Below, piece after piece: positions 16,740 to 25,859 of a stretch of DNA of 64,000 bases. Source of the DNA: JAPPLB01 sp965218555 (GTDB lineage Bacteria > Acidobacteriota > Terriglobia > Bryobacterales > UBA6623). The translations under genes were made by a program, and so were the position numbers. Below the pieces are notes generated by a model. That model did not search any database. It was given only the letters and a program-made list of their open reading frames with translations, and had not been told where the DNA came from. Numbering within the stretch: the stretch's first letter is position 1; each line of letters begins with the position of its first letter. The stretch lies in the NCBI GenBank assembly GCA_965218555.1, contig OZ244625.1, positions 3,286,001-3,350,000 on the forward strand, in the 5' to 3' direction.

Positions 16740-18014
16740 TCAGTCGAAATAGCCGGACCCTTCCGCGAGATGGGCTCGGCAAACCTCTTCGTTCAGTTCA
16801 ATACCCAATCCCGGCTTTTTGGTCATCTCCAGGTAGCCGTCTCGAAACACTTTGCCGCTCTCGGTTTGAACGATGTCGTCCCAGTAGCCCAACTCAACGC
16901 TGTCGGATTCGAGCGTGACGAACGATCTGATCGCCGCGCAGGCGTGCCCGTTTGCGATCGTGCCGACCGGGGTGCACATGTTGTGGCAAGCCATCGTGAT
17001 GTAGTAGAGGTCCGCCCAATCGGCGATCTTCTTGGTCTCGAGCAAGCCCCCCACTTTCTGCGGGTCCGGTTGGATGATGTCGCACGCCTGCTTCTCGATA
17101 AAGTCCCGAAAGGTGTGGCGGCTGTAAAGGTTCTCCCCCGTCGCGGTAGGAACCGGTGACGACCTCGTGAACCGCGCCATCGCGTCGGCATTTTGAGGCG
17201 GGATTGGATCCTCGATGAACCACAGATTCAAGTCTTCGGTCATTTTGACGAAGCGCATCGAGTCACCCATGTTGTAGTTGAAGTGTAGGTCGATCGCCAG
17301 CAGGTAGTGCGGTCCCAACTCCAGCCGAATCGCCTCGAGGATCTTCACCCACTGCTCCATTTCCACGAATGAGATGCTGCGATTGAACACCTCCGTGCGG
17401 TACTGAAAGGGCTCGCCCGCTATCCATTGGCCTCGGCCCTCCCAATCGAGATCGAACTTTGTCGCTTTGAACCCGTACGCGACCGATTTCTGCGCCTCTT
17501 CAACCCACGCCGCCGGGTCGGGTGTCTTGGGCGAGCCGGTGTCGTGGTAGATCAGCAACCTGTCGCGAAACTTGCCGCCCAATAGCACGTACGTCGGCAC
17601 CTTCAGAATCTTCCCGGCCAGATCCCACAACGCGGATTCAATGCCCGCGATCGACGACGAAAGTGTCCCGGTCCAGCTTCCCGCACCCAGCTTCGCCTCC
17701 ACCATGCGCTGATACAGGTAGTCCACTTGCAGCGGGTCCTGGCCGATTACGAGGTCTTTGAGGGCTCGTATGTGGTCCAGAACGCCTTCTCGATTGAAGG
17801 CCTCACCGATCCCGAACACCCCGGCGTCGGTCTCGACCTTGACCAGGTGGGCCGGGTATTTAATCATTACCGACGCCGTCTTGACATCGGTGATCTTGAT
17901 CTTGCCAAATTCGGTTTCTGCTTGCGGCATGGCCTTCAGGATCTGGGACCGCTCTGGTACGAATCCGGTAGCCGCCGCGGCCGTAGCAGCTATGAAGTTC
18001 CGCCGTGTCAACAT
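16740..18014 (-). CDS. Exported mandelate racemase/muconate lactonizing family enzyme
   Basis: A 424-residue member of the enolase superfamily with a twin-arginine type leader (LTRRNFIAATAAAATGF), so it is probably exported folded. Catalytic Lys is in GFKATKFD. Magnesium ligands are Asp in LAIDLH, Glu in FIEDPIPP and Glu in TGENLYS. The second base is the Asp-His pair in IIQPDPQKVGG and MACHNMCTP. This pattern fits sugar-acid dehydratases (galactonate or mannonate dehydratase-like). Export of an enolase-superfamily enzyme is unusual in general but recurrent in acidobacteria and planctomycetes. It probably acts on acid sugars in the periplasm. Confidence 0.9.
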   Translation of the reverse strand: MLTRRNFIAATAAAATGFVPERSQILKAMPQAETEFGKIKITDVKTASVMIKYPAHLVKVETDAGVFGIGEAFNREGVLDHIRALKDLVIGQDPLQVDYLYQRMVEAKLGAGSWTGTLSSSIAGIESALWDLAGKILKVPTYVLLGGKFRDRLLIYHDTGSPKTPDPAAWVEEAQKSVAYGFKATKFDLDWEGRGQWIAGEPFQYRTEVFNRSISFVEMEQWVKILEAIRLELGPHYLLAIDLHFNYNMGDSMRFVKMTEDLNLWFIEDPIPPQNADAMARFTRSSPVPTATGENLYSRHTFRDFIEKQACDIIQPDPQKVGGLLETKKIADWADLYYITMACHNMCTPVGTIANGHACAAIRSFVTLESDSVELGYWDDIVQTESGKVFRDGYLEMTKKPGLGIELNEEVCRAHLAEGSGYFD

Positions 18015-18684
18015 GGGCGCCTCCTTCGTAACGCGAGTATTGGATCAGATCCGACACTCGTTGTCGAGGCAATGTCAGGTGAGCCGGCGCGCGGTCTCTC
18101 TGCCACAAGTCAAAAAAACGACTTGAGGCCACTGCAGGGACCGCTATTCTGTGAGCGCCACCGGGACGAGCCTGCTTTTCTCTCCATCGAGCGAGGCGAA
18201 GCGCGCGTGAGGACTGTCAGGACGAGGACACGCGCCGCTTGGCGCTCCGCCTTGTTGATAGGAAGGCGTACTTGACGGTACCCGTGAGCACGGCTGACAA
18301 GAACAACGAATCATGCGGGAGTGGCCGGTGGTCGGTGAGGGTTTCCCTTTCCGGCCTGGCCACTAACCGACTGACCACTGATGCCGGCTGGCCCTATCAC
18401 CTGCTCCGGCCGACAGTCAGCGAGAAAAAAGCGGACCGGGATGGAGTCAGGTCGGTGACCGCAAGCCCGGGCACCGCTGGCGCCGCTCATACTCTCCCGA
18501 CCCAAGCGCCGAGTGAAACATCCAAAAGGAATCGGCAGTAACCATATTGCAGGCCACTTGCGGCTCTCGTTATCATGAAGAATAGGTTTACTTCGCGTGA
18601 CGAGGGGGCTCAGTTGCACGTAACGGTGAGCAGCTTTTTGGCGTCTGTCGGTTAGAGGTTCGGGAGACCGGTAGGCACAGCGTT
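18015..18684. other. Long intergenic region with a decayed repeat
   Basis: No gene is recognised in these 670 bp between the divergent mandelate racemase-like and TonB genes. The middle holds a diverged copy of the 175-bp inverted-repeat element described at 37, 44 and 45.8 kb. The rest should contain the two promoters. Confidence 0.5.
18171..18339 (-). repeat. MITE-like repeat, diverged copy D
   Basis: The left end CCTGCTTTTCTCTCCA matches the terminal repeat of the other copies. Inside, GTCAGGACGAGG, GCCGCTTGGCGC, GTACTTGACGGTAC and GAGCACGG follow in the same order and spacing as in the copies at 44031 and 45782. The right terminal repeat is lost after GGTGAG. Orientation as copy B. Confidence 0.6.
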
Positions 18685-19824
18685 ATGAACGAGACACCAA
18701 ACTCAGGGTCCATGAACGAGTCGGCTGTGGGTGCTTTCACCATGACCGTCGATTCGATTCACGAGCCTTGGTTCAGCTCGTTCAAGCGCGAAGTCGTGGA
18801 GATGTTCTCCACGAAGCCGGCATTGCCCCCGCTCCCCTCATATCGCCCGTCGCTGCCGGGCGAAGAAGACATGGGCCCGAAGGTTCTTGAGACGGCCCAC
18901 GAAGCCTGGTTCCAATCGCTGCACCGCACATGGCGGACGCTCAGAGAACTCAAAAAGCTTCCGCCGCTGAAGCTGTCGGCTCGCCCGATCCGCGTCAAAA
19001 GCATTTGGGGGGCCTACGACTATAAAAAGCCCGGCATTGGATCGTCCTCCGCCGTCCATGTAGTCGTCGTAGCGCTCATGTTTACTGTCTTTGGGCCGTC
19101 AGATATCCAGCTAGCGTCCGGCGGCTCGGTTAGTTTGATCATACCGGTGGACATTTCACCCTACTTGGCGGACATCAAGTTGCTCTCGCCGAACTCCGGC
19201 GATACCGGCGGGGGTGGCGGCGGCGGTCAGAATTCACCGCTGCCTGCCAGTAAGGGCAAGCTTCCGCGCTTCTCGATGCGGCAGTTCGCCCCTCCAACAC
19301 CGGTCATCAAAAATGAGAATCCGAAGCTGGCCGTGGAGCCCACCCTGCTCGGACCTCCCGATCTGCAAGTTGCCAACGTTGACATGAACGTGTTCGGCGA
19401 TCCCTTCGGCAAAATCGGCCCACCCTCGGCCGGCCCGGGGACCGGCGGGGGCATCGGTAGCGGCAGAGGCACGGGCATCGGCTCCGGCTCGGGTGGAGGA
19501 CTCGGTCCCGGTTCCGGCGGCGGAACCGGTGGCGGGGTGTTCCGCGTCGGTGGCGGCGTGAGCGCTCCGCGGCTCATCAAGAAGGTTGAGCCAGAATACT
19601 CCGAGGAAGCCCGCAAGGCCAAATACCAAGGCACAGTCGTACTCGCCGTTCAGGTATGGGAAGATGGCCGCGCGCACAATGTCCGCATCGTGCGCAGCCT
19701 CGGCCTCGGCCTCGACGAGAAAGCCATGGAAGCGGTCCGCCAGTGGCGCTTCGTCCCCGGCCGCAAAGAGAACAAACCGGTCAAGGTAGCGGCCACCATC
19801 GAAGTCAACTTCCGGCTTCTGTAG
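18685..19824 (+). CDS. Energy transducer TonB-like protein
   Basis: A 379-residue protein that should pass proton-motive energy to outer-membrane receptors. It has about 115 cytoplasmic residues, one membrane segment (SSAVHVVVVALMFTVFG), a linker, and a C-terminal TonB domain (residues about 295-379, VEPEYSEEARKAKYQGTV then VRQWRFVPGRK). The linker is glycine/serine rich rather than proline/lysine rich. The cytoplasmic part contains two similar blocks, HEPWFSSFKRE and HEAWFQSLHRT, each followed by a LPPL stretch; their role is unknown. No ExbB/ExbD genes lie nearby. The TonB assignment rests on the C-terminal domain. Confidence 0.87.
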   Translation: MNETPNSGSMNESAVGAFTMTVDSIHEPWFSSFKREVVEMFSTKPALPPLPSYRPSLPGEEDMGPKVLETAHEAWFQSLHRTWRTLRELKKLPPLKLSARPIRVKSIWGAYDYKKPGIGSSSAVHVVVVALMFTVFGPSDIQLASGGSVSLIIPVDISPYLADIKLLSPNSGDTGGGGGGGQNSPLPASKGKLPRFSMRQFAPPTPVIKNENPKLAVEPTLLGPPDLQVANVDMNVFGDPFGKIGPPSAGPGTGGGIGSGRGTGIGSGSGGGLGPGSGGGTGGGVFRVGGGVSAPRLIKKVEPEYSEEARKAKYQGTVVLAVQVWEDGRAHNVRIVRSLGLGLDEKAMEAVRQWRFVPGRKENKPVKVAATIEVNFRLL

Positions 19825-20300
19825 TCCAAACCGCTGACCAAGCGAGAGATCTGTGGCTGTAGACCCATAGATCGATCGGCAAGAACCTCCATAAACCCCA
19901 CCACCCGTTGGCGCGCCGTCCTTGCCGAATCCTGAGTTCTCCTGACGCGGGACAAGTCCTCCGCGCCGAGAGGCCAGAGTCAAGAAACCAAACGAAACGG
20001 TTGGCGGGCCCCCGAGCAACAATGAGCTTCGCTTATGCCTGCACGACTCGCCCCCCAACTTCACGAAACGAATTCAACTCCATCCGCGCGTAGAAGTTCA
20101 CAGGCAGAAAAAACACGAGCGCGTGATTACTAAATGCGCCGACCGCTCAGAGAAGATTCCGTATGCGATTTGTCGTCAGCATGGGTTGCTCCGAAATGCG
20201 TGAAGTGAGAGTCTGAGTTGCGCGAATTGCATGCTGCACTCTCGCCTGCACAGGACTGTCGTGGTTAGGAGTGTCAATAACATCAACAACGGAGGACGGC
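19825..20300. other. Intergenic region, nothing recognised
   Basis: This 476-bp gap between the TonB and AI-2E family genes shows no supported frame, no tRNA and no strong hairpin. The last bases hold the ribosome site of the downstream gene. Confidence 0.45.
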
Positions 20301-21374
20301 ATGTCCGAGACGGCTCTGCAATCTAAGAAGGAAAGGCGCGTCGGCGTTCTCCTGACCGTGGCCGCGCTCTTCATCATCCTGGCGGGCATGAGGGAAGCGC
20401 AGGAGATCCTTCTGCCCTTCCTGATCGCCGTCTTCCTCGCCGTTGTCAGCTCCCCGGCGGTTTTTTGGCTGACGGCGAAGCGCGTTCCCCGCGCCCTGGC
20501 GGTTTTGCTGGTTGTCGCGGCCATGGTAGGCGTTGGAACCGGCTTGGCTGCCCTGATAGGCACTTCCTTCAACAACTTCTCTCAGAACATCCCCACCTAT
20601 CAGTCGAGACTTCAAGAAGAAATCTCGGCTCTCCTGGCTTGGTTGGAAGGGATGGGGGTGGACTTGTCCCTCGGTGTCCTGCTCGACTACGTTGATCCGG
20701 GGGCCGCGATGGGCTTGGTGTCCAATCTTCTCACTGGACTCGGCGGCGTTTTTACGAACGCCTTCCTGATCCTGCTGACGGTTGTGTTCATCTTGCTTGA
20801 GGTTTCGAGCTTCCCGGACAAACTGCGCGTTGCGACTGTTGAGGCGAAGCTTGTCTTCCCTCACTTCACGAAGTTCACCGAAAGCGTCAAGGGATATCTG
20901 GCAATCAAGACCGCGGTCAGCTTGGTTCTTGGCGTGCTGGTCACGCTCTGGGTGTGGGTGATGGGCGTCGATTTTCCGCTACTCTGGGGTCTTCTCGCGT
21001 TTCTGCTGAACTACATCCCGAACATCGGGTCGATCATCGCTGCCGTGCCCGCCGTGCTGCTGGCTTTCATGCAGTTCGGATTCGGAACGGCGATGATCGT
21101 CACGGTCGGTTACCTCGTGCTGAACACGGTTCTCGGCAACGTCATCGAACCGCGTTTCATGGGTCGGGGACTCGGACTTTCGACACTGGTGGTGTTCTTG
21201 TCAGTGATCTTTTGGGGCTGGCTCTGGGGGACGGTCGGGATGCTGCTCTCCGTGCCTCTCACGATGACCGTGAAGATCGCTCTCGAAAGCAATCAGCAGA
21301 CACACTGGTTGGCCGTCCTGTTGGGACCACCCGTCCCCGAGCGCGGGCCACAAGCCGAGGGGAACGGAGAGTAG
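20301..21374 (+). CDS. AI-2E family transporter (PerM/TqsA-like)
   Basis: A 357-residue inner-membrane protein with about eight hydrophobic segments, starting with RRVGVLLTVAALFIILAG and ending with LWGTVGMLLSVPLTM. The family motif region FLLNYIPNIGSIIAAVPA and the NTVLGNVIEPRFMGRGLGLS block are clear. Members export autoinducer-2, sodium/protons or other small solutes, so the substrate is open. The start ATG 20301 follows a GGAGG at 20291-20295. It appears monocistronic. Confidence 0.9.
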   Translation: MSETALQSKKERRVGVLLTVAALFIILAGMREAQEILLPFLIAVFLAVVSSPAVFWLTAKRVPRALAVLLVVAAMVGVGTGLAALIGTSFNNFSQNIPTYQSRLQEEISALLAWLEGMGVDLSLGVLLDYVDPGAAMGLVSNLLTGLGGVFTNAFLILLTVVFILLEVSSFPDKLRVATVEAKLVFPHFTKFTESVKGYLAIKTAVSLVLGVLVTLWVWVMGVDFPLLWGLLAFLLNYIPNIGSIIAAVPAVLLAFMQFGFGTAMIVTVGYLVLNTVLGNVIEPRFMGRGLGLSTLVVFLSVIFWGWLWGTVGMLLSVPLTMTVKIALESNQQTHWLAVLLGPPVPERGPQAEGNGE

Positions 21375-21715
21375 CCTGTCCGACAAAGAAAGACACGGTA
21401 GGAATACCAAAGGTCTGGCAGGAGCGATCGCGGATCCTTCTGTTCCGCGGACAGTAGATGTGGCCTGCATGGTGGGACGGATGTTGATATTCGCCCCACT
21501 TGCCTTGCCTTTTCTCAAGGATCCCGTCTCGAGGCTGGACACCAGGACCAGTGCCGGGACCCTGCCGCCCGTTTTCAACATCGAGGTCGATCCGGTGATG
21601 GGGACCATGTTCACCGCACCCCGGGTGAAGCCCCGCCCGGTCCGGTGACCGGGACTGCTGACGGGGTCTTCCTAGCTTGTCTGTAGTATTGTGTAGGGGA
21701 AGGGGGTGGGCCGAC
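21375..21715. other. Intergenic region, nothing recognised
   Basis: This 341-bp gap precedes the three-gene hydrolase operon and should hold its promoter. A G-rich stretch (GGGGA AGGGGG, 21697-21706) serves as ribosome site for the TTG at 21716. No gene is supported. Confidence 0.45.
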
Positions 21716-22981
21716 TTGTCTGGACCTGTTTTTTTATCCGCGCGGACGCTCGTACGAAGTGTGCTCGGCGCGGGGTTGTTGCTCTTCTCGCTCGCGGGAG
21801 TCGTGTCGGCTCAACAATACGACCTGCTCCTTAAGAATGGCCTCGTCATCGATCCCGGTAATGAGATCAACGCCGTGATGGTCGTTGCGATCTCTGGGGA
21901 CAAGATCGCCAAGGTCGCCGAAGACATCCCTTCCGATCAAGCCAAGAAAACGATTGATGTTGCGGGCCTCTACGTAACTCCGGGGCTCATCGACCTGCAT
22001 GCGCACGTCTTCGGATATTCAGGTTCGCTCTGGCCTGACGACACTCACCTTCTCACCGGCACGACGACCGTCGTCGACTGCGGCGGCTCTGGTTGGCGGA
22101 CCTTCGAGACCTTCAAGGAAACCGTCGTGGACCGCTCGAAGACCCGCGTCCTCGCATTCATCAATGTCGTCGGCGCCGGGATGGTCGGCACCGAGAGCGA
22201 CATCGACGACATGGATCACGAGAAGCTCGCCGCCAAGATCAAGCAGTATCCGGGCCTGATCGTCGGCATCAAATGTGCTCACTATGGCCGCCGTGACTAC
22301 TACAACCTCGAACAAGCCGTCAAGGCGGGCAACATCGCCGGCGTGCCCATGATCGTCGATAACAGCATCCTCACCAATAACGACCGCGACACCGAAACCA
22401 AGCTGCTGAAGTACTTCCGGCCCGGCGACATTCACACCCACATGTTCAACGACCGTCATCTGGAGATCGTCAATCGATTCACCGGCAAAGTGCAGCCCTA
22501 TATGTACGAAGCGCGTGAGAAGGGCCGCCTCTTTGACATCGGCCACGGCAATGGCAGCTTTGTATGGCCCGCGGCCCACAAGTCGATGGAGCAGAAGTTC
22601 TATCCCGACACCATCAGCACCGACCTTCACAATGCGAGCATCTTTTCGACCAAAGCGGATATGCCCAACGTCATGTCGAAGATGATGGCGCTCGGCATGT
22701 CGCTGGAAGAGGCCGTCTTCCGTTCGACCGCCCGCCCGGCGCAAGTGATTAACAAGTACCCCGAGATCGGCACGCTCGGCGAAGGCAAGGAAGCCGACAT
22801 CGCGGTACTCGAACTCGAGCAAGGCATCTTCGGTTACTCCGACGCCTGGAGGAAGAAGATGCTCGCCAACCAACGGCTGCGTGCCGTTCTCACCGTGCGT
22901 GCCGGCAAACTCGTCTTCGACGAGAAGGGCCTCGGATTCCCCGAGTGGCACACCGCCGGTGAATACGAAAAGATCCCCTAG
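21716..22981 (+). CDS. Exported amidohydrolase, dihydroorotase-like (paralog 1)
   Basis: A 421-residue member of the amidohydrolase/deacetylase group (EF_0837/Atu3266-like), first of three tandem paralogs. A signal peptide ends at VVSA-QQ, so it works outside the cytoplasm. Metal ligands seen are HAH (LIDLHAHVF), the Lys of VGIKCAHYG, His of DIHTHMF and Asp of STDLHNAS. At the place where paralog 2 has VDFH this protein has VDNS, so one expected strand-5 His is missing. The TTG 21716 start gives a proper signal peptide and has a strong ribosome site. Known relatives cleave N-acetyl or O-acetyl groups or act on unusual amides; the substrate here is unknown. Confidence 0.87.
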   Translation: MSGPVFLSARTLVRSVLGAGLLLFSLAGVVSAQQYDLLLKNGLVIDPGNEINAVMVVAISGDKIAKVAEDIPSDQAKKTIDVAGLYVTPGLIDLHAHVFGYSGSLWPDDTHLLTGTTTVVDCGGSGWRTFETFKETVVDRSKTRVLAFINVVGAGMVGTESDIDDMDHEKLAAKIKQYPGLIVGIKCAHYGRRDYYNLEQAVKAGNIAGVPMIVDNSILTNNDRDTETKLLKYFRPGDIHTHMFNDRHLEIVNRFTGKVQPYMYEAREKGRLFDIGHGNGSFVWPAAHKSMEQKFYPDTISTDLHNASIFSTKADMPNVMSKMMALGMSLEEAVFRSTARPAQVINKYPEIGTLGEGKEADIAVLELEQGIFGYSDAWRKKMLANQRLRAVLTVRAGKLVFDEKGLGFPEWHTAGEYEKIP

Positions 22982-23045
22982 GGGCACTGCATCCCATGCC
23001 CGTTTTCACATAGGAGTGCAAGATATCCAAGGTATTGAAAACACA

Positions 23046-24299
23046 ATGCGGTCATCAAAGACGTTCTTCCTGATACTCCTTCTGGTCCTGACCCTGCCTC
23101 TGCCGGCCCAGGACTTCGGCGCCGCCGACACTACGATCTACGATCTGCTCCTGAAGAACGGCCACGTCATCGACATCAAGAACAACCGCAACGGCCGCTT
23201 CGACATCGCCATCATCGGCGAGAAGATTCATGCCGTCGCCGAAAACCTTTCGGCCTCTCGCGCGAAGAAAGTCGTCGACCTCAGCGAGTATTACGTCACT
23301 CCCGGTCTGATCGACCTTCACACGCATTTCGACCAGTACGGTGCTTGGCTCAACCTCAACCCCGATCACAACACACTCCGTTACGGCGTGACGACTGCCG
23401 TCGACGCGGGTAGTTCCGGTCACCAGGGGTTCGAGAAATTCAAAGCAGAAACCATCGACAAGGTGCGCGTTCGCTTGCTGGCGTTTCTGAACATCGTCGG
23501 CGCGGGCATGTACGGCCGCGAAGTCGAGAACGACGTTGCCCAGATGGACGTCGACGCCGCCGTCGCCATGGTCAACAAGTACCCCGACGACATCGTCGGT
23601 ATCAAGACCGCGCACTACCAACCGCAAGACTGGGAAGCGATCGACCGCGCCGTCAAAGCCGCCGAGATGAGCAACAGTGTCCTGATGGTCGACTTCCACC
23701 CCAAAGAAGGTCGCGGTTACAAGGAACTGATCCTCGAGCACATGAAGCCCGGTAACATCCACACGCACTTCTACGGCCGGCTGACTCCGCAACTCGACGG
23801 GAACAAAAAAGTCCACGACTACATGTGGAAAGCGCGCGAGAGGGGCATCCTATTCGATGTCGGTCACGGCTCCGGCAGCTTCTGGTTCCGCATCGCCGTC
23901 CCCGCCATCAAGCAGGGTTTCCTGCCCGACACCATCTCCACCGACATTCACAAGAACAGCATCATGCTGCCGCGCGCTCACCTGAACAACGTCATGTCGA
24001 AGTTCCTCAACATCGGCCTGACCTTCGAGCAGGTCATCGAACGCACCACGGTCAACCCGGCGAAAGCGATCCGCCGCAGCGACCTCGGTACGCTCGATGA
24101 GGGCACGACCGCCGACATCGCAATCCTCAAGCTCGAAGAGGGCGAGTTCGCTTTCCTCGACTCCGGCCGCGGCAAGCTCACGGCGAACAAAAACATCCGC
24201 TGCATGATGACCGTCCGCAAGGGCGCGATCATCTGGGACGCCGAGGGCATCAGCATGCCTGAGTGGAGTTCCGCCGGACCCTACAGCAACTTCCGCTAG
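23046..24299 (+). CDS. Exported amidohydrolase, dihydroorotase-like (paralog 2)
   Basis: The 417-residue second paralog, 64 bp after the first. A signal peptide (KTFFLILLLVLTLPLPAQ) is evident. The ligand set looks complete: HTH in LIDLHTHFD, Lys in VGIKTAHYQ, His in VDFHPKEG, His in NIHTHFYG and Asp in STDIHKNS. It differs from paralogs 1 and 3 in the loop after the first metal motif: they carry FGYxGSxWPDDTHL and DCGGSGWRTF, this one DQYGAWLNLNPDHNTL and DAGSSGHQGF. That suggests a different substrate. The start ATG 23046 has only a weak ribosome site. Confidence 0.88.
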   Translation: MRSSKTFFLILLLVLTLPLPAQDFGAADTTIYDLLLKNGHVIDIKNNRNGRFDIAIIGEKIHAVAENLSASRAKKVVDLSEYYVTPGLIDLHTHFDQYGAWLNLNPDHNTLRYGVTTAVDAGSSGHQGFEKFKAETIDKVRVRLLAFLNIVGAGMYGREVENDVAQMDVDAAVAMVNKYPDDIVGIKTAHYQPQDWEAIDRAVKAAEMSNSVLMVDFHPKEGRGYKELILEHMKPGNIHTHFYGRLTPQLDGNKKVHDYMWKARERGILFDVGHGSGSFWFRIAVPAIKQGFLPDTISTDIHKNSIMLPRAHLNNVMSKFLNIGLTFEQVIERTTVNPAKAIRRSDLGTLDEGTTADIAILKLEEGEFAFLDSGRGKLTANKNIRCMMTVRKGAIIWDAEGISMPEWSSAGPYSNFR

Positions 24300-24309
24300 G
24301 GAGCTCGGG

Positions 24310-25545
24310 ATGTCGCTGCGGCTCGTGACCCTGATTTGCGGACTGGTCCTCGCGGCTCCCGTGGCAGGACAGCAGTACGACTACGTCCTCAAAGGCGGCT
24401 ACGTGATCGACCCGGCCAACGGGATTGATCGCATCATGGATGTTGCCGTCACGGGCAAGACCATCGCTCGGGTCGCCGAAAACATTCCCGCCGAGCAGGC
24501 GAAGAAAGCCATCGACGTCGCCGGCTACTACGTCACTCCGGGACTCGTCGACATCCATGTGCATGTCTTCGGCTATCGAGGTTCGATCTGGCCCGACGAC
24601 ACCCATCTCACCCAGGGTGTGACCACCGTGGCCGACTGCGGCGGGTCGGGTTGGCGCACGTTCGACGAGTTCAAGGAAACGGTGATCGACCGCGCCAAGA
24701 CCCGTATCTACGCCTTCATCAACATCGTCGGCAGGGGCATGGTCGGGTCGCAAGCCGAGAATGACGTCACCGACATGGACGCTGACAATACCGCTGAAAA
24801 GATCGAGCAGTACCCCGACATCATCGTCGGCATCAAGACGGCACACTTCGCCCGCAAGGGTTATCTGCCGCTGGAGCGCGCGGTCGAGGCCGGCACGCGA
24901 ACGAACACGCCGGTCATCGTCGACATGCAAGTCCTCACTCATCAGGCGCGCGACACAAAGACGAAGCTGCTCAAGATCCTCCGTCCCGGCGACATTCACA
25001 CCCACATGAACAGCGACCGGCAGCTTGAAATGATCAACCGAGCCACTCGCGAGATGCAGCCCTGGATGTGGGAAGCGCGTCAACGCGGCATCATCTTCGA
25101 CGTCGGACATGGCGCGGGCGCCTTCATCTTTCCCACCGCCTACGACTCGATGCGGCATGGCTTCCCGCCCGATACGCTCAGCAGTGACCTTCATAACGCC
25201 AGCATCGTGAAGACCAAGCCTGCCATGCCGAACGTCATCTCGAAATTCATGAACTTCGGTATGACCTTTCAGGAAGCCATCTACAAATCGACAGTCCGCC
25301 CCGCGCAAGCTATCAAACGGTTCCCCGAAGTCGGCACGCTCAGCACAGGCAAGGTCGCCGATGTCGCCGTCCTCAAACTGCGAAGCGGCGTCTTCGGCTT
25401 CAACGATGCCAACCTCCGACGCATGGTCGGCACCAAAAAAGTCGAAGCCGTCCTCACCCTCCGCGCCGGCGAGCTCGTCTTCGACGCCCACGGCTTGGCC
25501 TTCCCCGAATGGCACACTCGGGGAGACTACAATCTGATCCCCTGA
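24310..25545 (+). CDS. Exported amidohydrolase, dihydroorotase-like (paralog 3)
   Basis: The 411-residue third paralog, starting 10 bp after the second ends, so the three are surely one operon. The signal peptide is RLVTLICGLVLAAPVAG-QQ. It is closest to paralog 1: both share the FGYRGSIWPDDTH and ADCGGSGWRTF blocks and end in FPEWHT. Ligands present are HVH, Lys of VGIKTAHFA, His of DIHTHMN and Asp of SSDLHNAS. The strand-5 His is replaced (VDMQ). Paralogs 1 and 3 may form an altered or mononuclear site, or use another residue such as the nearby LTH/LTN region. Confidence 0.87.
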   Translation: MSLRLVTLICGLVLAAPVAGQQYDYVLKGGYVIDPANGIDRIMDVAVTGKTIARVAENIPAEQAKKAIDVAGYYVTPGLVDIHVHVFGYRGSIWPDDTHLTQGVTTVADCGGSGWRTFDEFKETVIDRAKTRIYAFINIVGRGMVGSQAENDVTDMDADNTAEKIEQYPDIIVGIKTAHFARKGYLPLERAVEAGTRTNTPVIVDMQVLTHQARDTKTKLLKILRPGDIHTHMNSDRQLEMINRATREMQPWMWEARQRGIIFDVGHGAGAFIFPTAYDSMRHGFPPDTLSSDLHNASIVKTKPAMPNVISKFMNFGMTFQEAIYKSTVRPAQAIKRFPEVGTLSTGKVADVAVLKLRSGVFGFNDANLRRMVGTKKVEAVLTLRAGELVFDAHGLAFPEWHTRGDYNLIP

Positions 25546-25859
25546 CGGGGCGTCGGAACGACTCCACAACATCCGGACTCGTATCGTGGACTTCGTTTTT
25601 AAGGTCTGCGGTTTTCGTCCCCAGGCTTGCCAGGCCTTACTCCACCTTAACCATGAAGGCCCGCCCAAGCAGCAGATCGCCCGATGTCAATCCGGCGGCC
25701 CACGCCGAAAGGCGCGCCACTCTACCTCTGTCGGTGAGTGTCACGTCTTTTGAGTGTTTTTTGGAAGCGTCTCAAGATTTGCCTCGACGGCTGGCCGCCG
25801 CTCGCCATTGCAGGTGTTCGCCACGGCACTGTGCCGGGGTGAAACGAGTGGCTGGTCGA
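25546..25859. other. Intergenic region, nothing recognised
   Basis: This 314-bp gap lies between the convergent hydrolase operon and rsmE. No supported gene, repeat or strong terminator hairpin was found. Confidence 0.45.

Noticed and set aside
19430..19560. Simple-sequence repeat as a separate element
   Set aside because: It is the glycine-serine linker of the TonB-like protein and stays in frame.
22019..25668. Long minus-strand frames opposite the three amidohydrolases
   Set aside because: They repeat in the same way behind each paralog because the paralogs share codon bias; no independent features.
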